This document shows, piece by piece, positions 1 to 11,500 of a stretch of DNA of 64,000 bases (its first letter is position 1; each line of letters begins with the position of its first letter). The stretch spans positions 1 through 64,000 of the forward strand of contig NW_017386051.1 in NCBI RefSeq assembly GCF_000237925.1, in the 5' to 3' direction. Under the pieces are notes generated by a model that saw only the letters and a list, made by a program, of their open reading frames with translations, was not told the origin of the DNA and made no database searches. Source of the stretch: Schistosoma mansoni (taxonomy: Eukaryota; Platyhelminthes; Trematoda; Strigeidida; Schistosomatidae). The translations under genes and the position numbers were made by a program.

Positions 1-1059
1 TGATTGAGATGACTGAATTAAAGAGAATAGAAACGAAAATAAATCACAATTATTATAAGAATATGAATGTAAGAATGATGAAATTTGTAAAAGATGTGTA
101 AACAAATGGTTTAATGTTACCAAGACATAAGCAAGACTTCTTGTTCACTATAATAATACACAGGAAATGTGTAAATGTAGGATAGTGTTATAATGGTAGG
201 ATACTTGTTATAACGCTAAGGTTTCTTGTTATAACAGTCCTTTCACTTTTTACACGTATGTGGGACGTTAATTTACCTTGGATGAATAACTACACTAGAT
301 TACCACCCAGTGTCTATTCTACAGGACTTTAACACAACTCAGATCAAGAACACAAGATTAGTCTGACTAGAACGTCAATATATTTTCACACCAAAATTCG
401 ACACAATCCAACACCAAGGAACAGTCAATCCATAATGATAAGGATAGGGGAATATATGACACATATAACACCTGTCACACTATTTACATGTCTGACTCAT
501 CAAAACAACCAATCATTATCATTCACTCCCACACATCAGATAAACCAATGGGTTTAATGCCAAATGCTAGCAAAACCTCTATTGATAGGATTAAATAAAA
601 TTGGTGTATTTATATATATATATATATAAACTGTACTATTTAAATCTAGGTTACTTTTTATTTGTTTATTTAATCTCTAAGGCGGTGACTTACATTAATT
701 CACGAAACATCAGAACATTTGAAAACGTAATTTTTCTACTCACTCTGATATTACAAATATATCATCTTCTCTATTACCAATAATTACATGTTATTCAATT
801 TATTTGAAATTATCAAGTCAAACCTTGGTAATGACACTTACATACTTATTGATAATTGATAGTCATAGTTCATCAATGGAATTTTCGATTGGATTCTTTA
901 AACACAATCGATAATAAATAGTATGTCTTTATGACCTTTTAATCATCATGTTATAAGTTGCTAATTAGAACACTGATTTATTGACTAGTTCAATGACACA
1001 TAAACCAGTACGAAAAATATAGAGTTAATTATGTGTTCTTATTGGCCCATTGAGATAGT
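1..1059. other. No gene recognised
   Basis: AT-rich DNA with a short tandem of TTGTTATAAC-like units near 185-236 and a TA run at 610-627. I saw no signal-peptide exon for the mucin gene here. Confidence 0.5.
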
Positions 1060-1400
1060 AGCTTCTCGTTTATCCTAGACGGTTTATTCCAGTACGTCAA
1101 TACCAGTCTCCATTAAATAAATTCTATACTTGAAACATAGGTAGTCTATTTACAAGCAAATCAAACCATAGAACACCATAAAATACGCAAGAATATTTGT
1201 ACAAGCCCAAGACAATAAGTGGTTGTGACTATGAAATACAGTAATTAATAAACTGGGTATAATTTTAAAATAGTAAATTAGACCCTATTAGTCTATATGT
1301 CAAATGGAAATAATGGAAGGATTATTAATCTACTTAGTAAATAAGAATATATGGATAATATTAGTTCATTAATCGTTCTGAGAAGTTACTCATAAATTAT
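1060..1400 (+). mobile_element. Decayed LTR fragment (family L1)
   Basis: Similar in order and wording to the internal part of the LTR at 61357-61925 (AGTAATTAATAAACTGGGTATAATTT against AGTAATCAATAAACCGAGTA). No clear ends. Confidence 0.5.
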
Positions 1401-1605
1401 TCTCTACTCAGATACAACAGTTTGACAATTAACTAAAATATAGATGATACTACTTATGAAAATATCAGATGTAAAAATAAAAAAAATTAAAATCTTATTT
1501 TAATTAAATCCAGTCAATAGATGACATTTACTTATCACCTTAAGAATCATATCAAAATATAAAGAAAATAACGATGTACCTAAGATAGAACAATGACATA
1601 ATATC

Positions 1606-1930
1606 AAAAGGGGTTTTTGTGGAGATTTAGTATTTTCATAATTGAAAGCGTGAGTCAATTGAAGCTCAATCACCTGGGAAAACCTGGTGGGAAAACCAGC
1701 CTAACTGCATAAACATTATCGGATGCCGGCTCAGTGGTCTATCTGTTAAGTGCTCTGGCGCGAGACTGGTAGATTTTGGGTTAGTATCTTGCAAAGCGTG
1801 ATCGTGGATGCGCATTGCTGAAGAGTCCCACAATAGGATGAAATGGCTGTACAGTGTGTGCAGATTTTCCCTGGTGGTCTACCTTCAATTAATTCACGCT
1901 TTCAACTATGGAATTGACTTAATAAATCTG
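1606..1930 (+). mobile_element. Hammerhead element class B, nearly complete, with inverted ends
   Basis: Left end TTGAAAGCGTGAGTCAATTG (1642-1661) is mirrored by CAATTAATTCACGCTTTCAA on the right. Between them are a tRNA-like head (GCCGGCTCAGTGGTC) and a hammerhead at 1812-1857. Confidence 0.8.
1812..1857 (+). ncRNA. Hammerhead ribozyme motif, class B, core intact
   Basis: Stem I GCATTG/CAGTGT (all six positions pair, two as G-U), core CTGAAGA, stem II GTCC/GGAT, GAAA, stem III TGG/CTG, cleavage site GUA. Confidence 0.75.
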
Positions 1931-2448
1931 AAAAATATATTTTATCCAAAAAAGGGACCATATGAATCAGAAAGATAATGGTTACCAAGTTACTTCAGTT
2001 TCAAAATCATAATGATACTCGTGAAAAAGAAAGATAAATTAGTTGTAATGAGAAGGTAAAGAAAATTAGAGAGTGAAAGAACTCGAAAAGACAACACAGA
2101 CAATACATATATTAAAATCACTTGCTGTCGATTATGAAGAGAAAAAGGAACAGGCAAGAAGAAATTATAAAAAAGTAAACGAAGAAAACATAAGAACAAT
2201 AAACAAAGCAAATATCATAAATGGTATATTACGTGACGGAAAATGGTAAACAAATAATATTAATCTTCATGATAGAAATGATTATAACACTCTGAGACTA
2301 AAGCAGGTGATAAGTACAACGATAATGGTATTAATAAACACAATTAAAAACTACTAACCAAAATAAAAATGAAAGCAGAATTCCAGACATTTAGAAAAAT
2401 ATCACCTATCACACTCAAATAAAATGCTTCACTACTTACAATTTGCAG
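1931..2448. other. No gene recognised before the first cassette A
   Basis: AT-rich sequence with only short, low-complexity open frames. It ends in the TTTGCAG acceptor used by the first A1 exon. Confidence 0.5.
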
Positions 2449-2579
2449 AGTTCTCCGAGTTCGAAGTGGATATTTTGATCTACATTGAAGAACTTAAAGT
2501 GCCCATGAATTGGTCATCTGATCTGTCTAATCAGTCAAGTGTCATGTACAGAAATTTATCGACGTCAATTTGTGACCTG
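2449..2579 (+). CDS. Cassette A copy 1, exon A1 (first half of SEA-like domain)
   Basis: 131 nt between a TTTGCAG acceptor and a GTAGGT donor, entered in phase 1 and left in phase 0. It encodes [19 protein letters not shown] and continues to a Cys-Asp-Leu end. The first bases differ from the later copies, because repeat homology begins at the start of this exon. Confidence 0.8.
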
Positions 2580-5500
2580 GTAGGTGTGCATTCGTTATGT
2601 TTATTGTGTTCTGTATGTAGTGGTATGCAGTAATCAGAGAAGCAGTGTGTGAATAGGTGGAATCACACTAGTGTATGTGACAAAGCATTCTGTGAGATGA
2701 GGATAGCAAATATTTGTAAGAGTGAGGGACGTGATGGAATGCAATTCGATGAGTTGGTATAAACTATATAAACTAAGCGACTGCATAGGTGTGCAAAGAA
2801 GCAAGTGAGCAGATGAGCGAGTAAGTTGTTGAAATGGTGAGTGAATGACTGAGTGATTTAGTTAGTGAGTAAGTGAGGAGGTGATTGATGAATAAGTGGC
2901 GTTGTATGTGTGAGATTGAAGCTGGTAATGATCAGAAGGTCTGTGAGATGTTGTTAATGTTGACTAATGTGAGTGTCGGTTAGTTGAGTGAGTAAGCCAG
3001 TGATTGTCAGTGATTGTCCATTTGTGAAGTGGTAGTCGTGCAGTTAGTCATCACAATGATGATAGTGATGATGATCACTCGTCGACACCGGTCTCATTGA
3101 GAATTGTAGTTGTGGTGTTGATATATGAAGAAGCGACCGACAGGTCGACAAACTGACTAACCGAACTAACTGACTAACTGACTGACTGATTGACTGACTG
3201 ACTGATTGTGTATCCTGTGTAATTTTGTTTCTCACGTTGCAGCTATTGAACGGTCTACGTCTGGGTAATGAAGAGATCTCTCGAGGTGCTACTTGTGTTC
3301 ATGTCGTCTTCATTCGGATCATCATCTGGATTGACAGTGTCGGTCAAGCTCATACAGACACGGGTGCCAATCGTGTCTCAATCGAAGCTGTTCGAGTGAT
3401 TGTGAGTGTGCAGTTGCGTCTGTCCCGTGGATCACAACCAACTGAGACTGATCTCAAGGAGACTCTGATTCGTGGATGCACACTCCTGAATATCAGGAGC
3501 GGACCAAGTTTGAGAAACATCACAGTATATCGTAAGTTGTCAATTGTTGTTGTCCATTATTTTCTCAATGATTTGATATGATATGATATGATATGATACG
3601 ATAGTGAGAAGAGACACCGACTGTGGTGCTATTGAGATAGGAGAGCAGTGACAGTATTGCTAATCACCTGATTGTTCCCATTCTCGGATGTGCACACCTG
3701 TTGTGTGGAAAGGTTTATGGAGATTGCGACAGTCAGGTGGAACGTTTACTGCTTCCATTGTGTGTGAACGCACATGTTCTATGTGATGTGAGTGATTTGC
3801 TGATGGATGAGGAGGTGTGACATTGACCAGTTTTCTTTCACAGGTCACATGCATCGTGGTGATGTTGAAGATGTTGAGTGTTTGTGGTCTACGATGTACA
3901 GTGTAGCATTTGTGTGATGTGACCGTGTTGTGTTGTGTAGTGTAGTGTTGATTTGTGAAGGTGTTCTCGGGTGCGACGAGTGAATCAACGATAGATAAAA
4001 CTATGTGTGTTTTCATATTTAATTAAACAGGTTCACCAACAAGCATGTCAACTTCGACTAACAGTCGCCAACAGACAGACAGAAGTGTCTCAACAGAATT
4101 AGCGCAACCGATTAGGACAACGGAGATGGTGACGGTGAAGTCAACACCGACTGTGAAGATGACGAGCCCATCATCAACTACTACGTCAGATGCTTTCGGT
4201 AGGTTCACATTATTTATTTGTCAGAAGTCACGTGTTGTCCGCATCTATTTGCATACGTGGTCACATGAGATTTGAGTTTGTGCTGTGCCCAACAATTAGT
4301 CGATTGATTGATTGAATGATTATTATTATTATAGTTCTTCTTCTTCTTTTGATTATTATTATTATTATATTATTATCATTATTAACAATAGGCTCTTGTA
4401 ATTGTGACCTTTCTCGTTGCTTTTCACTTGTAGAAATCTCTGAGTTCGAAGTGGATATTTTGATCTACATTGAAGAACTTAAAGTGCCCATGAATTGGTC
4501 ATCTGATCTGTCTAATCAGTCAAGTGTCATGTACAGAAATTTATCGACGTCAATTTGTGACCTGGTAGGTGTGCATTCGTTATGTTTATTGTGTTCTGTA
4601 TGTAGTGGTATGCAGTAATCAGAGAAGCAGTGTGTGAATAGGTGGAATCACACTAGTGTATGTGACAAAGCATTCTGTGAGATGAGGATAGCAAATATTT
4701 GTAAGAGTGAGGGACGTGATGGAATGCAATTCGATGAGTTGGTATAAACTATATAAACTAAGCGACTGCATAGGTGTGCAAAGAAGCAAGTGAGCAGATG
4801 AGCGAGTAAGTTGTTTAAATGGTGAGTGAATGACTGAGTGATTTAGTTAGTGAGTAAGTGAGGAGGTGATTGATGAATAAGTGGCGTTGTATGTGTGAGA
4901 TTGAAGCTGGTAATGATCAGAAGGTCTGTGGGATGTTGTTAATGTTGACTAATGTGAGTGTCGGTTAGTTGAGTGAGTAAGCCAGTGATTGTCAGTGATT
5001 GTCCATTTGTGAAGTGGTAGTCGTGCAGTTAGTCATCACAATGATGATAGTGATGATGATCACTCGTCGACACCGGTCTCATTGAGAATTGTAGTTGTGG
5101 TGTTGATATATGAAGAAGCGACCGACAGGTCGACAAACTGACTAACCGAACTAACTGACTAACTGACTGACTGATTGACTGACTGACTGATTGTGTATCC
5201 TGTGTAATTTTGTTTCTCACGTTGCAGCTATTGAACGGTCTACGTCTGGGTAATGAAGAGATCTCTCGAGGTGCTACTTGTGTTCATGTCGTCTTCATTC
5301 GGATCATCATCTGGATTGACAGTGTCGGTCAAGCTCATACAGACACGGGTGCCAATCGTGTCTCAATCGAAGCTGTTCGAGTGATTGTGAGTGTGCAGTT
5401 GCGTCTGTCCCGTGGATCACAACCAACTGAGACTGATCTCAAGGAGACTCTGATTCGTGGATGCACACTCCTGAATATCAGGAGCGGACCAAGTTTGAGA

Positions 5501-8500
5501 AACATCACAGTATATCGTAAGTTGTCAATTGTTGTTGTCCATTATTTTCTCAATGATTTGATATGATATGATATGATATGATACGATAGTGAGAAGAGAC
5601 ACCGACTGTGGTGCTATTGAGATAGGAGAGCAGTGACAGTATTGCTAATCACCTGATTGTTCCCATTCTCGGATGTGCACACCTGTTGTGTGGAAAGGTT
5701 TATGGAGATTGCGACAGTCAGGTGGAACGTTTACTGCTTCCATTGTGTGTGAACGCACATGTTCTATGTGATGTGAGTGATTTGCTGATGGATGAGGAGG
5801 TGTGACATTGACCAGTTTTCTTTCATAGGTCACATGCATCGTGGTGATGTTGAAGATGTTGAGTGTTTGTGGTCTACGATGTACAGTGTAGCATTTGTGT
5901 GATGTGACCGTTTTGTGTTGTGTAGTGTAGTGTTGATTTGTGAAGGTGTTCTCGGGTGCGACGAGTGAATCAACGATAGATAAAACTATGTGTGTTTTCA
6001 TATTTAATTAAACAGGTTCACCAACAAGCATGTCAACTTCGACTAGCAGTCGTCAACAGACAGACAGAAGTGTCTCAACAGAATTAGCGCAACCGATTAG
6101 GACAACGGAGATGGTGACGGTGAAGTCAACACCGACTGTGAAGATGACGAGCCCATCATCAACTACTACGTCAGATGCTTTCGGTAGGTTCACATTATTT
6201 ATTTGTCAGAAGTCACGTGTTGTCCGCATCTATTTGCATACGTGGTCACATGAGATTTGAGTTTGTGCTGTGCCCAACAATTAGTCGATTGATTGATTGA
6301 TTGAATGATTATTATTATTATAGTTCTTCTTCTTCTTTTGATTATTATTATTATTATATTATTATCATTACTAACAATAGGCTCTTGTAATTGTGACCTT
6401 TCTCGTTGCTTTTCACTTGTAGAAATCTCTGAGTTCGAAGTGGATATTTTGATCTACATTGAAGAACTTAAAGTGCCCATGAATTGGTCATCTGATCTGT
6501 CTAATCAGTCAAGTGTCATGTACAGAAATTTATCGACGTCAATTTGTGACCTGGTAGGTGTGCATTCGTTATGTTTATTGTGTTCTGTATGTAGTGGTAT
6601 GCAGTAATCAGAGAAGCAGTGTGTGAATAGGTGGAATCACACTAGTGTATGTGACAAAGCATTCTGTGAGATGAGGATAGCAAATATTTGTAAGAGTGAG
6701 GGACGTGATGGAATGCAATTCGATGAGTTGGTATAAACTATATAAACTAAGCGACTGCGTAGGTGTGCAAAGAAGCAAGTGAGCAGATGAGCGAGTAAGT
6801 TGTTGAAATGGTGAGTGAATGACTGAGTGATTTAGTTAGTGAGTAAGTGAGGAGGTGATTGATGAATAAGTGGCGTTGTATGTGTGAGATTGAAGCTGGT
6901 AATGATCAGAAGGTCTGTGAGATGTTGTTAATGTTGACTAATGTGAGTGTCGGTTAGTTGAGTGAGTAAGCCAGTGATTGTCAGTGATTGTCCATTTGTG
7001 AAGTGGTAGTCGTGCAGTTAGTCATCACAATGATGATAGTGATGATGATCACTCGTCGACACCGGTCTCATTGAGAATTGTAGTTGTGGTGTTGATATAT
7101 GAAGAAGCGACCGACAGGTCGACAAACTGACTAACCGAACTAACTGACTAACTGACTGACTGATTGACTGACTGACTGATTGTGTATCCTGTGTAATTTT
7201 GTTTCTCACGTTGCAGCTATTGAACGGTCTACGTCTGGGTAATGAAGAGATCTCTCGAGGTGCTACTTGTGTTCATGTCGTCTTCATTCGGATCATCATC
7301 TGGATTGACAGTGTCGGTCAAGCTCATACAGACACGGGTGCCAATCGTGTCTCAATCGAAGCTGTTCGAGTGATTGTGAGTGTGCAGTTGCGTCTGTCCC
7401 GTGGATCACAACCAACTGAGACTGATCTCAAGGAGACTCTGATTCGTGGATGCACACTCCTGAATATCAGGAGCGGACCAAGTTTGAGAAACATCACAGT
7501 ATATCGTAAGTTGTCAATTGTTGTTGTCCATTATTTTCTCAATGATTTGATATGATATGATATGATATGATACGATAGTGAGAAGAGACACCGACTGTGG
7601 TGCTATTGAGATAGGAGAGCAGTGACAGTATTGCTAATCACCTGATTGTTCCCATTCTCGGATGTGCACACCTGTTGTGTGGAAAGGTTTATGGAGATTG
7701 CGACAGTCAGGTGGAACGTTTACTGCTTCCATTGTGTGTGAACGCACATGTTCTATGTGATGTGAGTGATTTGCTGATGGATGAGGAGGTGTGACATTGA
7801 CCAGTTTTCTTTCACAGGTCACATGCATCGTGGTGATGTTGAAGATGTTGAGTGTTTGTGGTCTACGATGTGCAGTGTAGCATTTGTGTGATGTGACCGT
7901 GTTGTGTTGTGTAGTGTAGTGTTGATTTGTGAAGGTGTTCTCGGGTGCGACGAGTGAATCAACGATAGATAAAACTATGTGTGTTTTCATATTTAATTAA
8001 ACAGGTTCACCAACAAGCATGTCAACTTCGACTAACAGTCGCCAACAGACAGACAGAAGTGTCTCAACAGAATTAGCGCAACCGATTAGGACAACGGAGA
8101 TGGTGACGGTGAAGTCAACACCGACTGTGAAGATGACGAGCCCATCATCAACTACTACGTCAGATGCTTTCGGTAGGTTCACATTATTTATTTGTCAGAA
8201 GTCACGTGTTGTCCGCATCTATTTGCATACGTGGTCACATGAGATTTGAGTTTGTGCTGTGCCCAACAATTAGTCGATTGATTGATTGAATGATTATTAT
8301 TATTATAGTTCTTCTTCTTCTTTTGATTATTATTATTATTATATTATTATCATTATTAACAATAGGCTCTTGTAATTGTGACCTTTCTCGTTGCTTTTCA
8401 CTTGTAGAAATCTCTGAGTTCGAAGTGGATATTTTGATCTACATTGAAGAACTTAAAGTGCCCATGAATTGGTCATCTGATCTGTCTAATCAGTCAAGTG

Positions 8501-11500
8501 TCATGTACAGAAATTTATCGACGTCAATTTGTGACCTGGTAGGTGTGCATTCGTTATGTTTATTGTGTTCTGTATGTAGTGGTATGCAGTAATCAGAGAA
8601 GCAGTGTGTGAATAGGTGGAATCACACTAGTGTATGTGACAAAGCATTCTGTGAGATGAGGATAGCAAATATTTGTAAGAGTGAGGGACGTGATGGAATG
8701 CAATTCGATGAGTTGGTATAAACTATATAAACTAAGCGACTGCATAGGTGTGCAAAGAAGCAAGTGAGCAGATGAGCGAGTAAGTTGTTGAAATGGTGAG
8801 TGAATGACTGAGTGATTTAGTTAGTGAGTAAGTGAGGAGGTGATTGATGAATAAGTGGCGTTGTATGTGTGAGATTGAAGCTGGTAATGATCAGAAGGTC
8901 TGTGAGATGTTGTTAATGTTGACTAATGTGAGTGTCGGTTAGTTGAGTGAGTAAGCCAGTGATTGTCAGTGATTGTCCATTTGTGAAGTGGTAGTCGTGC
9001 AGTTAGTCATCACAATGATGATAGTGATGATGATCACTCGTCGACACCGGTCTCATTGAGAATTGTAGTTGTGGTGTTGATATATGAAGAAGCGACCGAC
9101 AGGTCGACAAACTGACTAACCGAACTAACTGACTAACTGACTGACTGATTGACTGACTGACTGATTGTGTATCCTGTGTAATTTTGTTTCTCACGTTGCA
9201 GCTATTGAACGGTCTACGTCTGGGTAATGAAGAGATCTCTCGAGGTGCTACTTGTGTTCATGTCGTCTTCATTCGGATCATCATCTGGATTGACAGTGTC
9301 GGTCAAGCTCATACAGACACGGGTGCCAATCGTGTCTCAATCGAAGCTGTTCGAGTGATTGTGAGGAATCAAAGTATACTTTGGTGGTAAGTAACCCTAA
9401 CATTTCCTCTTCCATGAGAAAACAAATGTATGACGCTAAAGTGACCCTGAGAATGTCCACCTACTAACTAGGACTAAATGAGGGTTATAAAACAGCATAA
9501 GGAATTATAATTATGCTTTACGGTTGGTGGTTAAGGTTAGGAATGAAAATTAGGATTTTCATCACGAACTGACGTAAGCTATAATGCCGAAATAGTATTT
9601 AGCCAAATGAGTATGAATTTTTCCCTAAAATCCGAAACCTGTTATCTTAAGCCTTATTGGTTCGTCCACAAATTATAGTCTCACGAAAAATCTGATGACA
9701 GTTATTTTAACACATCGTGTTGTTCAGTAGAAAAAAAGCACCAAAAAGCGTTCAGTTGTTTCAAAGACCTTTCGTGGCACCAAGCTTTTCTTCTTGATTA
9801 ACTTTGGTATTACTTAGACAATCGTTTGACAGGGCTTACCTGAAATTATATTATCAGTCAGTTATCATCAATGTAGAACCTTATACAGTTGCACGTTACT
9901 CCAAGTTACCATGGCATAAAACGANNNNNNNNNNNNNNNNNNNNNNNNNNNNNNNNNNNNNNNNNNNNNNNNNNNNNNNNNNNNNNNNNNNNNNNNNNNN
10001 NNNNNNNNNNNNNNNNNNNNNNNNNNNNNNNNNNNNNNNNNNNNNNNNNNNNNNNNNNNNNNNNNNNNNNNNNNNNNNNNNNNNNNNNNNNNNNNNNNNN
10101 NNNNNNNNNNNNNNNNNNNNNNNNGTGGAATTCGCGGATGACCGACCCGTCATCAACTACTACTGCAGCTACTTTCGGTAGGTCCGAATTGTTTTGCAAT
10201 ACACCAATCGCCCTCCACACCTGTTCTCACACCTCATTCAACACGTGTTCACATGACATGTGTGTTCGTGTTGAGTGCATTGACTGACTGTCTCACTGAT
10301 TGACACATCGACCGACTGACTGTTTGATCAACGTGTTGATTGATCGATGGATTGATTGGTAGACGTATTGATTGACTGATTGACTGATTGATTGATGAGA
10401 TGATTGAGTGACTGGTTGGTTAATGCAGAGATCGACTGACTGAATGACAGTGGTTGCGTTGGCGAGTGTTCGCAATGCAAATGTGTCGATGGTGAATGTG
10501 ATGGTGAGTGTCGACAGCGTGTTAATGTTGGTGTGTAGCTGAATGCATGATCACGATCGGTGGTGTAGTGGATTCAGAGAATCAGAGATTCAGAGATTCA
10601 CACTAATTGTAGGCACAGTGACACGGATGTGGGATGACGAGAGGGTGGATGGTATGTGTGATGTGTGTTTTGTGTGTGGAATTGTGACGTTGTGTGAAAG
10701 CACTGTGTTGTTTTTGTCACGGAGTTGTGTAGATGGTGTTGCAGTGGTTGATGCATTGGTAGTTGTTGTATTGTATGTTGTTGTTTGTGTAGGCGTAGAT
10801 ATTGGTGTGATGATGTTGTTGGAGACGGTGGCATAAGTGTCGGTATTTGGTGTTGCATTGATAGTTATGTTGGTGGTGTGACCTGAGACAGAGGATGTGA
10901 CTGGCATATTGCGAGACAATGTTGAGATGATGTTGATTTGTGACGAGTGTACTAATTGTGGTTGTTTGTGTGTTTGTGTGTGTTCTCTCTGCTTCTGTAC
11001 AGACACATCGACAGGCGTTAGGACTGAGACCAGCAGCGTCGGGCACACAGACACAAGTGCGGCGTCAGAACTCAGTCAACCGAACACCACTAGCACTAGT
11101 ACGAGCACAAGCAAGAGCACGAGCATGGGCACGAGCACTAGCACTAGCACCTCCGCCACCACAAGCACAGCATTGACGCCGTCGACGACGATGACCACGG
11201 TGGCAACATTGGCTACGATGCGGATGACCGACCCGTCATCAACTACTACTGCAGCTACTTTCGGTAGGTCCGAATTGTTTTGCAATACACCAATCGCCCT
11301 CCACACCTGTTCTCACACCTCGTTCAACACGTGTTCACATGACATGTGTGTTCGTGTTGAGTGCATTGACTGACTGTCTCACTGATTGACACATCGACCG
11401 ACTGACTGTTTGATCAACGTGTTGATTGATCGATGGATTGATTGGTAGACGTATTGATTGACTGATTGACTGATTGATTGATGAGATGATTGAGTGACTG

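Larger units (their letters stand above)
2449..9365 (+). repeat. Tandem cassette A array (about 1985 bp unit, 3 full copies plus a truncated fourth)
   Basis: Units start near 2449, 4434, 6423 and 8408 (periods 1985, 1989, 1985). Introns are as well conserved as exons, with only scattered base changes, so the copies are recent or homogenised. Each unit holds exons A1 (131 nt), A2 (289 nt) and A3 (168 nt), together 588 nt or 196 codons. The introns carry GACT/GATT runs (about 3155-3205 in unit 1), a TGATA pentamer run (about 3575-3600) and ATT runs before A1 (for example 4319-4384). Copies 1 and 3 share variants that copy 2 lacks, such as those in A3. The fourth copy breaks off inside A2 at about 9365. 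Confidence 0.95.

Noticed and set aside
601-783. Short hydrophobic open frame considered as a signal-peptide exon for the mucin gene
   Set aside because: It starts at a non-ATG codon in a TA repeat, has no good donor in the right phase and looks like AT-rich chance.
3660-4016. Minus-strand 118-codon open frame in each cassette A intron
   Set aside because: It lies wholly in the intron between A2 and A3, has no splice or domain logic, and shadows the repeat.
10293-10475. Repeated GATT/GACT-rich blocks examined as a CRISPR-like or satellite array
   Set aside because: They are simple-sequence tracts inside the intron of cassette B, without spacers, in a eukaryotic genome.
10897-11002. Long upstream extension of the B exon frame starting at an in-frame ATG
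   Set aside because: The extension crosses a clear pyrimidine-AG acceptor and is Cys/Val-rich intron sequence; the exon starts at 11003.
10590-11054. Minus-strand open frame of about 154 codons recurring in every cassette B unit, plus an 86-codon one
   Set aside because: Each is the reverse of a G/T-rich intron and the start of exon B. They recur only because the unit recurs, and their Thr/His-rich text follows base composition.
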